64,000 nucleotides of DNA from Perognathus longimembris pacificus (lineage: Eukaryota > Chordata > Mammalia > Rodentia > Heteromyidae), in the NCBI RefSeq assembly GCF_023159225.1, contig NC_063184.1, positions 19,147,528 to 19,211,527 on the forward strand, given 5' to 3'. Below, piece by piece: positions 11,295 to 22,257 of the stretch (its first letter is position 1; every line of letters begins with the position of its first letter). A model generated the notes under the pieces. It was not told where the DNA came from. It saw nothing but the letters and a program-made list of their open reading frames with translations, and made no database searches. A program made the position numbers and the translations under genes.

Positions 11295-11384
11295 CTAATG
11301 TTTTCTTTCATGTAACCTACCATTAAAAATCTTCTAAACACATTATTTTAGGTATCTGTCACCATCATCAATCTACCATCAGTG

Positions 11385-11865
11385 TAGGCAACTCCAGATG
11401 GCCCCAATGATGACTGGCTCTTGGAATTTCTAATTATGTGCCATACCTCCCAGAATAACTACATCTAACCCGAGGAACCAACAAGATATTAAATCATAGG
11501 AAGACTTACTTCAGTGGCTAGTTTGTAAAAGGCATTAAAGCCTCCACCTTGCTCTTCTGTGCATTATTTACTGTGGGAGAAGCCAACGGACATCCCACAG
11601 AAACTCAAGCCTCCCACTGCAGATCTCTATGTATTACAGAGCCAAGGCTTCTTGCCAGGAACCAGCAGTCATGTGACATGTCATGTGTTTGAGTATATGG
11701 CTACAGAAGCAAATCTTCCCACCTGGGACAAATTTTCAGATGACCTCAATCTTGGTCAATATCTTACCAGTTACCTTGTAGAGATTCACAGGTAGAACCA
11801 TCATGCCACTCTACTCTGGGGCTCCTGACCTACAGAATTTATGTGCATAATTATCTGGGCACCAC
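11385..11865 (+). mobile_element. MLT1-like LTR (ERVL-MaLR), degenerate
   Basis: The order of motifs matches an old non-autonomous ERVL-MaLR LTR: a ggctagtttgtaaaaggcat stretch, a ctccaccttgctcttctg stretch, tgggagaagcc, cagatgacctcaatcttgg and a tail like ctcctgacctacagaa. There is no internal region. It is a noncoding, ancient solo LTR fragment. Confidence 0.65.
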
Positions 11866-12640
11866 AAATGGGGTGTTTCCATAGCAAAAAGCTAGAAAAA
11901 CGTGGAGACACCTCACACAGGGGAGAGGAAGATGTCCAACTTGTGAATAGAAGCCTGGTATAACCTTCAAGGATGTGCTGATGAAGGCTAAGAGGAGAAT
12001 CTGGAACAGATTTTTCATGCACTACAAGACAAAATATTCTTGTTGGATCAAGATAGAAAATTTAGCAACATTGTGCCATGAAACAAATATGAAAAAAATG
12101 TATATAATGAACTGCACAGCTTGTACAAATCAGCTAAGGAGATTTCCATCCAAAGTGTTGAAAGAACTGTTTGGATTCTTCTTGCTACTTAGAATAATCT
12201 ATGAGAGGAGAAGGAGCTAAGGGACAACTAAAACATGAATGTCTAAACACAATGGAAGCATGGACACTTTCTGGTTCTCTGAATGGAACAGGAAGAATCA
12301 GAAGGCCAAAACCAAAAACCAGAAGGTACAGCCAAGAGCCATGAAAGATCACTTGCAGGAAAGTATATATTTCAGTAATAATAAAGAAATCCAGAAATTT
12401 CCTGGTTGGATTTGGAACTCCACTTTCAGTACTGTTATCTCCTTCCATTAACCTAACCCTGTCTATCCAATGTACATCACATGACTTGTGCAGTCTCATC
12501 AGATGAGGTGGAACTACACTGATTTACCATGTCTGATGGGTGGGATGCTTTCCAAGCCCATTCCAACTCCGGTCAAGCCCTCCAATGACCACAGTTTTGT
12601 CAGCATCTTGGCTGATTGATGTGGCGGATTCAGAGGGAAT
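11866..12640. other. No gene recognised
   Basis: No exon or repeat identified. Short frames at 11975-12220 and 12239-12451 (+) and 12185-12499 (-) show no domain. Confidence 0.45.
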
Positions 12641-12644
12641 CAGG

Positions 12645-13016
12645 ATCTCATGAGTGCTAGGCCAGTGCTCTACCACTTGAACCACATCCTCAATCCCCCC
12701 CTTTTTTTTGCTTGAGTTATTTTCCAGATAGGATCTTGCATTTTTTTTCCTCCAGGGCTAGTATCAGACCATTATCTTCCTACCCATACCCTCCTGAATA
12801 AATGACAGGTGTTCACTATCACTATCATCAGTGTTATATGTCTAGTGATAATATATAGCCACCATAATATCACCATAATCTAGGTACATTATGCCTGGAT
12901 TATTTGTTGAGATATGGGTCTTAAGAACTTTGCTCAGCTTGGTCTTGAACTACAACAGTCCTGATCTCTGAAACCTGTGTAGCTGGGATTATAAGCATGA
13001 ATCACTGAACCTAGCC
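12645..13016 (-). mobile_element. Old B1/ID-type SINE fragments
   Basis: Three diverged antisense pieces follow one another: an ID-like end at 12645-12700 (ccagtgctctaccacttg), a B1-like monomer at about 12705-12820, and another B1-like monomer at 12900-13016 (gtgtagctgggattataag). I cannot tell whether they are one old composite or separate insertions. Confidence 0.6.
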
Positions 13017-13216
13017 CAATTTCTAGGATTTCTAAAGATCATGAAATGTTGTCCTGCTTATCATCTGTGCACTCTCACAATCTGTCTTGGTGATGGGAAG
13101 GAAGCTAGTGAACAGAAGTTTGCTCTGCGAATGCTATTGAAGGATTAAGATAACTGAAGTAGCCAGACTCTATAACTAGCGTTTGGACCTGATGTTGCCC
13201 AATGAAACCTATCCCT

Positions 13217-13375
13217 TTTTTTTCCTTCCTTCCTTCCTTCCTTCCTTCCTTCCTTCCTTCCTTCCTTCCTTCCTTCCTTCCTTCTTTCCTTCCTTCCTTC
13301 CTTCCTTCCTTCCTTCCTTCCTTCCTTCCTTCCTTCCTTCCTTCCTTCCTTCCCTCCTTCCCTCCCTTCCTACTT
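13217..13375. repeat. (TTCC)n microsatellite, about 155 bp
   Basis: A long, nearly pure run of ttcc units with a few cttt and ccct interruptions. It produces proline/serine-rich and Arg/Lys/Glu/Gly-rich chance frames over 100 codons on both strands. Confidence 0.98.
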
Positions 13376-13435
13376 TTCTTCCTTCTTATTTTTCTCTCTC
13401 CCTCTCTTTTTCTCACTCTCTCTTTCCTTCCTTAT

Positions 13436-13640
13436 TTTTTGTTTTTTTTGGCCAGTTCTGGGCCTTGAACTCAGGGCCTGAGCACTGTCCCTGGCTTCTT
13501 TTTGCTCAAGGCTAGCACTCTGCCACTTGAGCCCCAGCGCCACTTCTGGCCGTTTTCTATATATGTGGTGCTGGGGAATTGAACCCAGGGCCTCATGTAT
13601 ACGGGGCAAGCACTCTTGCCACTAGGCCATATCCCCAGCC
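13436..13640 (-). mobile_element. IDL-Geo SINE
   Basis: Antisense full copy of the intermediate type (ttctttttgctc; tatacggggc). Flanks share ctttccttatt-like sequence at about 13422-13436 and 13642-13653, an imperfect target-site duplication in pyrimidine-rich DNA. Confidence 0.93.
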
Positions 13641-13947
13641 CTCTTTCCTTATTTATTTGCTGAGTGAATAAATAATTCCACACATACCTGAGGGGACCTC
13701 CCACACTGATCTTGGATCAAAATGACTCAGCTTTCTGCCCTGAAAGCTTCACAAATGACCTGCCGAGTTGTAGTCAATGTACTGATTCTATTTTGGTGCA
13801 GAGGAGGACTTATTTAGGCCACTGCAGACTAAGACCCCAGATGCTGAGAAGGAGCTGCAATGAGGATGGGTCAGCCGGTGACTGATATGGACCAGTTTCT
13901 GGTCACAGAAAGTCTCTGTCTTTGAAGCTCCTGAAAGAGCACAACCA

Positions 13948-14052
13948 GAGCTGGGTGCTGGTGGCTCGCACCTGTAATCCTAGCTACTCCGGAGGCTGAG
14001 ATCTGAGCACCCAGGCCCAGCATTCAAGCCCCATGGCTGGGAAAAAAATTAA
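13948..14052 (+). mobile_element. B1-Geo SINE inserted as an internally deleted copy
   Basis: The B1-like head (gctgggtgctggtggctc to gctgagatctgag) is joined directly to the end of Geo (caggcccagcattcaagcccc) with the middle missing. Perfect 14-bp duplications aaagagcacaacca at 13934-13947 and 14053-14066 show that this short form is what inserted. Confidence 0.9.
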
Positions 14053-14066
14053 AAAGAGCACAACCA

Positions 14067-15227
14067 AGCACAATAGTTTTCCTTCCACAGCAATATGGTT
14101 CTGTGGAGTGGCCAAGTGAAGCCCGGCCTAACGGGAAGGTATTTTAGACACTATAAAGCTTATTCAACTGCAGGAGTGATTTCAGTCATTTACTGCTGGC
14201 TTCTACCTCAGATCACACTGCAAGTTGTACACAGGTAATTATAACGGAAAGAAATTAACATCACGCCAGCTTAAGGCATAGAGATACTATTATTTTAGTT
14301 TTAGTTTATTATGAAGTCACAAAGGGCAGGGAGAGAGATCAGGGAAGCCATCAAGTTGCATACAAGCCATCCCAGGCTGAGAAAATCAACATGTGTGGCA
14401 CAAACCTTCCACGGTCCCTCTATCAAAGAGCCCAGGTAGCTTCCGTCCTCCACACCTTGCAGCCTTCACAGAGCAGCTTGGCACAGCCACGGGGGGGGGG
14501 GGGGCACACCTGGGGAGCGAGCTGCTGAGGGTGGAATTCTGAGTCTTCCTCGCAGACACAAAGCTGCTTGTCTCAGACTGTCTGTGACACAGGAAGAAGC
14601 CACATGGAAGCCCAGGACAGGGGGCGGCTGGTGGTCACCGGCCAGGAGACATGAAGGAACAGGACATTAGGAACCTGAGCTTCAAATGATGGTGGAGGCA
14701 GGTGACTGCCAGTGCGGAGCCTCCCACCTCTAGTGTGCTTGAGGAGAGAGCAAGAAATTCGAATTCAAGACATTTTGTCTTTCTCATCTGTGACAGCACA
14801 TAAAAGTCAAGGGCAGCGCCCATGGGAAGCCAGATGCCTTATATTCATTCGGTTCCCCCCCCTCAAAAAAAGAAATTCTATATACAGAACTGGGGTTCTG
14901 GCCACTGCTCCCCAACACCCCTTTTCTGATAGTCCTGGCTCTCTGTGCTGCTTGTCTTGGGGAGCTGCTCCTTCCCCCTTGGTCCCCCACCTCAGCAAAC
15001 AGCTCATTGTCACCTGTCCTCAGTGCCTAGTTTCAGTGTGGGCTCGGCTTCACACTGGGTATGGGCGCAAGGAGTGGGCAGGGCTTGCGTAACACGCCTC
15101 AGCTCAGGGACACGGGAGGTGGCAGCGCTGACTAGTGCTCAAACATCACCATCCTTCAGGACCAAAGACTCTTTGGTCCAGTCTTGGTGGGTCCTGGCCC
15201 TAACATGGATGCTGTCGCCCCCATAGT

Positions 15228-15228
<1 letters not shown>
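14067..15228. other. No gene recognised; contains a G14 run
   Basis: Moderate GC. The run of 14 G at 14491-14504 could form a four-stranded structure. Frames at 14712-15092 (+, 126 codons) and overlapping minus frames show no domain. Confidence 0.45.
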
Positions 15229-15288
<60 letters not shown>

Positions 15289-15605
15289 CCCTTTTTCTCT
15301 GTCTCTCCCCCTCTCCCCCCCCCTCTTTCTCTCAAGGTCTCCCTCCCTCCTTGCCTGTTTCCCTCCCTTCCTCTGTCTCTCCCTCCCTTCCTCTCCCTTT
15401 CCTCTTTCTTCCTCCCTGCCTCCCTCCCTCCATATATTCACCCCTCCCTTCTCTCTCCCCACTCTCTCCTTCCCTCTTTGTCTTCCTTCTTCCCACCCTC
15501 CTTCTCTCCCTCCCAGCCTGTCTCCTTCCCTCCCTTCTCCCTCTCCCCTATCTCTGTCTCCCTCTTCCTTCCCTACTTCCTTCTCCCTCCCTCCCTCTCT
15601 CTCTC
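15229..15605. repeat. (CT)n array and long pyrimidine tract
   Basis: About 55 bp of (CT)n followed by over 300 bp that are almost purely pyrimidine on the + strand. Such mirror-like tracts can form triplex DNA. The Arg/Glu/Gly-rich and Ser/Pro/Leu-rich frames over it are artefacts. Confidence 0.97.
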
Positions 15606-15974
15606 TGTATGCAGGTACGTGTGTGTACATACAGAATTCTTTTTTTTTTTCAGAACTGAGTATAAGTTACTTCTCAGCACTTTGTCTTTAAATACTTCAG
15701 CGTATATCTTCTAAGAATAGAGATGCTCTGTTACATAATTTCCATTCAGTTACCAACTCCATAAATCCACAGTGACATAATACCTTTATCCAACCCAGTG
15801 TCACCTCCCGCTTTTCATCTACTGATCTAATAATGCTCTCTGTGTTATTTCTTCCTCCTCTGGTGCGGGATTCAGCACAGGGTTGGGAATGGCATCCTCT
15901 GTCGTTCCCTTCCCATCTTCTGTAATCTGGGACATTTCCTCAGCATTGTGTTCTGTGACATGCCACAAACTTCT

Positions 15975-16194
15975 TTCTTCTATTTATTTTAAAATGATCT
16001 GTAGGGCTGGGGATATAGCCTAGTGACAAGAGTGCCTGCCTCGGATACACGAGGCCCTAGGTTCGATTCCCCAGCACCACATATACAGAAAACGGCCAGA
16101 AGCGGCGCTGTGGCTCAAGTGGCAGAGTGCTAGCCTTGAGCGGGAAGAAGCCAGGGACAGTGCTCAGGCCCTGAGTCCAAGGCCCAGGACTGGC

Positions 16195-16230
<36 letters not shown>

Positions 16231-16600
16231 TCTGTAAGTAGCTATACAAAGGGGCTTCAATTGAACATACTAGTTTATGAGTACAACATATCTTGAACAA
16301 TGTCACCCCTTTTACTATCTCAACCCCATTCACCCCTTCAAGTTGCCTGGTTCCATTTCACATATGCCCGTTGACTATTAGGACTGTTTCCACCCACCCT
16401 TCCTTTCTTCATTTGTCTGCCTTCCATCCCTTCAACCTCCCCTTCCCCCATCTTCCATATACTGCCCATTCTATGTTTGTATGATTTTTCTTTTACACTG
16501 AGGGCCAACAACATTAACATGCTTGTTCTTTTGCCGATGTCTATATCGGATCTACAGTAATGTACAATTTGTTTCACCTGTCCCTCTAAAATTAATAAGC
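15975..16600 (-). mobile_element. Probable old L1 3' end
   Basis: Outside the nested SINE the strand reads like an antisense L1 3' end: an A/T-rich start, agctatacaaaggggcttc, then C-rich pyrimidine sequence with ccaacctcccc-type stretches. I rank it as probable because I have no exact match to the other L1 3' ends in this window. Confidence 0.5.
16004..16228 (+). mobile_element. IDL-Geo SINE, young subfamily
   Basis: Nearly identical to the copy at 10715, including ctcggatacacgagg and gagcgggaagaag, with a pure A tail of about 33. The 8-bp duplication gatctgta lies at 15996-16003 and 16229-16236. It sits inside an older element. Confidence 0.96.
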
Positions 16601-17295
16601 CTACTGTGCTAGAGTTTGTTAGAGAAACAGTGTGGGTTGAGTTTCTGGGGGAAGAGAAGAAACTACAATTTGAGTCTGAAGCAGACTGAAGGCAGAATTC
16701 CCTCTTTCTCTGGAGAATTCAGTCCTTTTCCTCTTTAGGCCTTCTACTGATGGGATGAGCTGTGTGCGTGTGTGTAATCTACTTTGCTCAAACCAGCTGA
16801 TTTCATTGTTAATCTCATTTAAAAATTGCTCTCACACCATCATCTAGACAGCCGTGTGAATAAGTATCTGGGCCTTGTGTTTAGTAGAGTTGACTCACTT
16901 TTCCAAAAGACATCTCAAAGCCAAGTCCAGTGTGTGACATAGGGGAATTGGGAGAAGGCATAGAACTCTCTTAAGCAATCCTTACTCTTACTTTCTCTGG
17001 TGCCCCTACAGCTTCATGCAGCCCAGACTGAAAATGACTACTTTCACCCAAAGAAACAATGTCTCCAAAGGCAATGTCACCAGGGTAAGTCTCAGGGAAT
17101 GGCCTTCTAGAACGTCCTCATCTGCATCCACTTTCCTTGAGGTCATTTCCATCCTCAGCTCCCTGATTTCTCTATTTCCCTACTCAGATCGGGGACGAGA
17201 ACCCACATAGAGCAACCCCTCCTCAAATCCTCCCTGCCTTCACACTAACATATCTAATTTGCCTTACAGAGACACACAACATACTGATTTTCTTT
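16601..17295. other. No gene recognised
   Basis: Unique-looking sequence with one 64-codon frame at 17016-17210 and no domain. Confidence 0.45.
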
Positions 17296-17518
17296 TCTTT
17301 TCTTTCTTGTTTTGTTTTGTTTGTTTTGCCAGTCCTGGGCCTTGAACTCAGGGCCTGAGCACTGTCCCTGGCTTCTTTTTGCTCAGGGATAACACCCTGC
17401 CACTTGAGCCACAGCACCACTTCTGGCCGTTTTCTATATATGTGGTGCTGGGAAATTGAACTCAGGGCTTCAAGTATACGAGGCAAGCACTCTTGCCACT
17501 AGGCCATATTCCCAGCCC
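17296..17518 (-). mobile_element. IDL-Geo SINE
   Basis: Antisense full copy with a (TTTTG)n-like tail. Perfect 12-bp duplications ctgattttcttt lie at 17284-17295 and 17519-17530. Confidence 0.95.
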
Positions 17519-17530
17519 CTGATTTTCTTT

Positions 17531-18590
17531 CTTTCTTCCTTTCTTTTAAAGTCCAGAGGATGGTGAGTCGCGTCTGATATGAGTGATTCCCCAGGAAATT
17601 CTATTATCTGAACATACTCAGTCACAGTGCTCCTCAGATAAATGGTCCTCTCTTGGGTAGGGAAAAGCATTCCAGATAAACGGGCCTCCCATGGCCCCGA
17701 TCTCACGCTTATCTGTTTTGCCGCCTGTGTCCGTAATGCTTCAGTGAAAGCATTTTATTCTGCCGAGACAGTGGGGAGCAGCTGTTGGATCCTTGACCAG
17801 AGATAACCCTGAAGGAGTTTTCCCTACACATTGAGAATTCTGAGAGCTGCATCGTCCGTCGCCCCCTCCAGAGAGAGAAGGGACTGAGGCCTCCATCCAC
17901 GGACTGGGTGATGGAGACTTCACCAACACCCCCCCCCCCCCCACACACACCATGGTCATGGGCCAAGGTTAAGTACATGGCATGTGGGTGGAGGTGCTGG
18001 CTTTGCCCAGGGACACATGAGCCTCCCTCTGCGCACGCTTTGACAGGGCCAGAAGCCAGGCTGCAGCTGTTGGGTCTTAGCGGCATTAGAGTGACTCATG
18101 GTGGGTGGTCTGTGCCTCCGCGTTCCAGATGGGGGCCGACACCCACACCTGCGTTGCTCTCCCAGGGACCTGCATGGGAAATGGGGCTGCAGGAATGACT
18201 AGAGCAGAGCCAAGGCCCCTAGAGAAAGAGAGGGGAGGGGGAGGATAACCATGCTGGCATGTTATATTCCCAGTGCCATCCCACCTGCCTGGCTGCCCGA
18301 GGGAGGCCAGGTGGACGGACGCCTGCAGCTCAGCAGTGTGGACATCTCTCTCCTGATGGAAACTCTTCAGGAGATCGGGATGCAGATAGTTGGCTTCTAG
18401 GCACACTGGCCAGTCCACGCCCTCTGTCCAGTCTCTTCTTGTAAATGACATGCATCTGCCCCGCAGGCTGTTCCCAAAGCTGAGCCTAGACCCTGGGGAT
18501 TCGGTGGCATTGATCTGGGCTTCCTTTCCTAGAAGGCCTCTTTGAATTCCTGTCTGGGACAGGTTCTTCTTCAAGACCCTGTTCAAATCT
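17531..18590. other. Slightly GC-rich stretch, no gene recognised; C14 run
   Basis: It holds a C run at about 17929-17942 followed by (CA)n. The 166-codon minus frame at 18086-18586 overlaps + frames at 17908-18198 and 18259-18444, and none shows a domain or credible exon borders. Confidence 0.4.
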
Positions 18591-18597
18591 TTCCTCT

Positions 18598-18855
18598 CAT
18601 GCTAGGCATCTGTGGTGCACACCTGCAATCCTGAATGACTCAGGAAGCTGGGATCTGAGGAACATGGTTGGAAGCCAGCCAGGGAAGGGAAGTGCGGGAG
18701 ACTCTTACCTCCAATTAACCACCCAAAAGCCAGAAGCGGAGCTGTATTCAAGTGGAAGAGCAACAGCCTAGAGTGAAGAAGCTAAGGGACAGTGCCCAGG
18801 CCCTGAGTTCAAGTCCTAGTATCAATATGTGCACACACACACACACACACACACA
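18598..18855 (+). mobile_element. B1-Geo composite SINE with (CA)n tail
   Basis: A B1-like head (ggtgcacacctgcaatcctg, gggatctgagg) is followed by agactcttacctccaatt, Geo (ccagaagcggagctg, ccctgagttcaagtcc) and a (CA)n tail at 18834-18855. Confidence 0.9.
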
Positions 18856-18893
18856 ATTGTTTGGGGAAGTGAATGAGAAGGTGAGTGAATGAA

Positions 18894-19394
18894 TGAGTGA
18901 ATTAGCATTAGTGGCCACTATCCCATCATGCTATTCTCCTCACAGATTCTTCTGTAATGAGTCGGCCAGCCTTGGAAACCTTCTAGAGGGATTCCAAACC
19001 AACACTAATAATTCTTCTTTCTGTTTTCTTTCTATAACATGTAAAGACCACTGTTCACAACACAATTACCTGAATCATTTCCAAGTCTTTACTTAGACAA
19101 CAACTTTTTCTTTAACTTCAGGACTTTTGTGCAGCCATCGTTGTAGGAGCTGGGCAACATTTCCTGAGTGAAAATGTAGTCTGGATGTTTTATTCCTTCT
19201 ACTTCCAGGTTCTTGAGACTAAAATTTTGTCTGATTTCTTTCTCTTTGGGGACACATTCCAGCTTTAAAATTTTTGTTTACAATCTGAGGCAATTTTTGT
19301 ACATATCTTCTCAGATTTGCTTGAATGCTTTGTTTCTCCTCTGCTAGTTGAAGCAATTTGTGTCGAAACTTTTTGACAGCCAGTCTTTTAATGA
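18894..19394. other. No gene recognised
   Basis: AT-rich sequence without an assignable repeat. The short frame at 18893-19096 has no domain. Confidence 0.4.
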
Positions 19395-19464
19395 GCATAG
19401 ACTTTGAACCCAGGCATTAGCTCAAGCTCTATGTGTCATTATCAGGATGACACATGTGTGAGTC

Positions 19465-19570
19465 TGACTACTATTCCCATTTACAAATGTGAGGACTTTA
19501 GTTCAGGTTTTATAGTTACCCCATATCACACATGTAACAAGTATCCAAGTCAGGATCCAATCTTGATGTT
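19465..19570 (+). mobile_element. MIR SINE, ancient
   Basis: A stretch resembling attcccatttacaaatgtgagg, then catatcacacatgtaacaag and ccaagtcaggatcc, follows the MIR core and tail order. It is diverged. Confidence 0.6.
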
Positions 19571-19609
19571 TGCCTGTATTCTTATCCACTACAAAAAAAA
19601 CCAAACCTT

Positions 19610-20350
19610 TGAGTAAAGATTCTTGTGCATCCATAAACATTGCTGTACTATTCACAATAGCTAAGTTACGGAAACAGCTCAGACGCCCTACAATAGATGA
19701 ATGGATCCAAAAAATGTGGTACCTATACACAGTGGAATTTTACACAGCCATTAAGAAGAATAATATTATGTCATCTGCAAAGAAATGGATGGATTTAGAA
19801 CAAATCATACTAAGTGAGGTAAGCCAAGCTCAGAGAGACAAGTGGTACATGTCTTACTAGATCTAAAATACACCAGGACATTGGCTCATGCCCGTAATCC
19901 TATCGATTTAGGAGCCTGAGATCTAAGGGTCACGGTTCAAAGCCAGCCTAGACAGGAAAGTCTGTCAGGAACTTATCTCCACTAAACTACCAAAGAAGAG
20001 GAAAGTGGAGCTGTGGTTCAAGTGGAAGAGTGCTAGCCTTAAGCAAAAGAAGCTCAGGGACAGCACCCAGGTCCAGAATTCAAGCTTCAGGACTGGTACC
20101 AAAAAAATAAATTATACTGGGACATGATAAACCTGGAGGGACTCTAGGCATTCACACCTAGTGAGACCAGAGGAAGATACTCTTAGGGGAGGAACACAAA
20201 AGCGCAATGTTTATGTCCCTCTGATCATATAAAATGATATTTACCAAAATGAAAAAAAAAAAGCCTTTGGAACACTCAAAAGCAATATCAGGATTCACAT
20301 GAAATTATATCAGTAGATTATAACTATTACTGACACCATTGGTAGATAGT
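19610..20350 (+). mobile_element. L1 fragment: ORF2 C-terminus and 3' UTR, SINE inside
   Basis: The frame at 19570-19860 contains the end of L1 ORF2p: TIDEWIQKMWYLYTVEFYTA, then a KKWMDLEQIILSEVSQAQRD-like stretch. The 3' UTR continues at 20105 after a B1-Geo SINE at 19868-20105. The reverse-transcriptase part is absent, so this is a 5'-truncated dead copy. Confidence 0.88.
19868..20105 (+). mobile_element. B1-Geo composite SINE
   Basis: Sense copy inside the L1 3' region: head with ggctcatgcccgtaatcc, linker actaaactaccaa and Geo with gaagagtgctagcctta and agctcagggacagcaccc. It ends in a short A run. Confidence 0.9.
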
Positions 20351-20889
20351 GGACTCCCAAAGTCCTTGGAGTAAGCACAGCAGGTTTGGGATCACTGTGT
20401 CAATCTTAACTTTGAATGGAGCTATTGGTATACAAGGTTATTGATTGATCTACTGGCTTACAGTATCTTGGCGTGATTCACCTTGCATTAGTTAATTTTT
20501 GTTAGTTTTGTCCGGTAGGAATTTACAAAGCTCACATTTTTATAAAATTGCCCCCAACAGAAAGAGCTAAATTAATCTACTGAAACAAAACAAAACAAAA
20601 GGCAGATGAGGAGGGATTTGAGCTGGGATTCTATTTTTTTTGTGTGTGTGTGAATGAATTTTTTTATTTACACACTGTATCTAGAAGGAGATACATAAAT
20701 TCTCATACAATTAATTTCCAAAAATGTGCAAGAAATTACTATAATTCTTTTACAAACCAAAACATGTATTAAAATCAATGGACTTTGGATATGAACTGGG
20801 ATTCTTATAGACTGCTGGTAGGGATACAAAAGAACTCTGCTGTTCCCTGAAGCATGTAAAATTCCAATGAAAATCTACTCTCCAATTTT
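20351..20889. other. No gene recognised; short (GT)n
   Basis: AT-rich sequence with a short tgtgtgtgtgtg run at 20641. The stretch near 20810-20850 may still belong to the L1 that follows. Confidence 0.4.
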
Positions 20890-21486
20890 CCACATTAATA
20901 TTTCTTAAGAAAAGCCACATGACCATCTTACTATCTAATTCAAAAAAGCATTCCATAAAATTAAATATTTGTTCATGATAGAAGTCATTTAGAAAACCAG
21001 TAGTAGAAACTTTCTCACTTTGATAAGGAGTTTCTAGAAAAACTCACCAAAAACATTATATGCAATCATGAAAAATAAAAAGCATTTCACTATAAATTGG
21101 TAAAAAAAATATGCTCACCATTATTGAATTTACTTAATAGAGTACTCATCTGATGAGTACAATTAGTTAAGGAAAATTACATTTTAAAACATCAAGTGAA
21201 AGGTATATGGATTACTAAGAGTGAAACAAAATTGTCATTATTCAGACATTATATAACAGTCTACATAGAAAATCCAAGGGAACCTGCAGGCTAATTATTA
21301 GAACAAATCAATGAGTTTGACCAGTGTGCTAGCTGTGAGGGCAAAAAATTCAATTGCTACCCCAGGAACAGACACACAAAAATCATAATTAAGAAAGGTG
21401 CTGTTATAGGAAGCAGAGATGGAAAGATGACAGCTCAATGACAGCTCAATTAGGAAAAGAAAAAAAAAAGACCTTATGCCAAAAAC

Positions 21487-21908
21487 AAGCTGGGCATGGT
21501 TTTACATACCTGCTATCCCTGACACTCATAAGGCAGAGATAGAAAGACAATGGTCAGGGGGCTGGGGATATGGCCTAGTGGCAAGAGAGCTTGCCTCGTA
21601 TACATGAGGCCCTGGGTTCGATTCCCCAGCACCACATATACAGAAAACGGCCAGAAGTGGCGCTGTGGCTCAAGTGGCAGAGTGCTAGCCTTGAGCAAAA
21701 AGAAGCCAGGGACAGTGCTCAGGCCCTGAGTCCAAGCCCCAGGACCGCCCCCCCCCCCAAAAAAAAAGACAATGGTCAGGGGTGGCCAAAGCTAAAAGTG
21801 TGAGACTCTATCGGAAAAATGATGAAAGTTAAAAAAGAACTAGGGACATGACTCAAGTGGTAGAGCGCCTGCCTTGCAAATGCAGAGTTCAAACCCCAGT
21901 ATTGCCAA
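21487..21908 (+). mobile_element. B1-dID-type SINE split by an IDL-Geo insertion
   Basis: The outer element has a B1-like start (gctgggcatggttttac) and an ID-like end at 21845-21908 (ctcaagtggtagagcgcc, then gagttcaaaccccagtattg). Its ID-like half lacks the extra middle of Geo. The IDL-Geo copy at 21561-21766 interrupts its B1 half. Confidence 0.82.
21561..21766 (+). mobile_element. IDL-Geo SINE with a poly(C) tail junction
   Basis: A full sense copy of the intermediate subfamily. Where other copies read ggactggcc before the A tail, this one has ggaccg and a run of C. Perfect 16-bp duplications agacaatggtcagggg lie at 21545-21560 and 21767-21782. Confidence 0.95.
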
Positions 21909-21922
21909 GAAAGTGCTATTGT

Positions 21923-22160
21923 AAGCCAGGCACTAGTGGCTCACGGCTGTAGTCCTAGCTACTCAAAAGGCTGAGATCTAAGGAGCAGTGTTTGAAGCCA
22001 GCCCGGTCAGGCAAGTCAATGACACTCTTTTCTCCAATTAATCATCTAAAAATTGGAAGTGGAGCTCTGGCTCAAAGTAATACAGGGCTAGCCTTAATCA
22101 CAAAAGCTTAGAGACAGCACCCAGGCCTTGAGTTCAAGCTCTGCCATTGTAAAAAACAAA
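21923..22160 (+). mobile_element. B1-Geo composite SINE
   Basis: Sense copy: aagccaggcactagtggctc, gctgagatctaagg, linker tctccaattaatcatc and Geo with agcttagagacagcaccc and gccttgagttcaagctc. Confidence 0.92.
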
Positions 22161-22257
22161 CACTATTTTTAAACAGTAGCAGAAATACTTTGATACTAAG
22201 GATAAATCTTGTAACAAAATGCAAAACCATCTTTACCTTAAGAAAAATTAAAGCTAA

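Larger units (their letters stand above)
20890..22257 (+). mobile_element. Old L1 ORF2 fragment with nested SINEs
   Basis: The DNA follows the L1 reverse-transcriptase region in order. Around 20920-20990 it matches the catalytic A region (aaaaaagcattccataaaat), around 21230-21310 the FADD region and what follows (catagaaaatccaaggg), and around 22165-22255 a later part. The frame is destroyed by many substitutions and indels. SINEs at 21487-21908 and 21923-22160 split it. Confidence 0.82.

Noticed and set aside
13105..13515. Lysine/arginine/glutamate- and serine/proline-rich frames
   Set aside because: They are translations of the (TTCC)n array on either strand. The same holds for frames at 15139-15714, 35718-36133, 37545-38151 and 42410-42694.
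14440..15100. CpG island or promoter
   Set aside because: Somewhat GC-rich with a G run, but CpG is sparse and no TATA or exon follows.
18086..18586. 166-codon minus frame
   Set aside because: Composition gives no protein domain, and other-phase frames overlap it on the plus strand.
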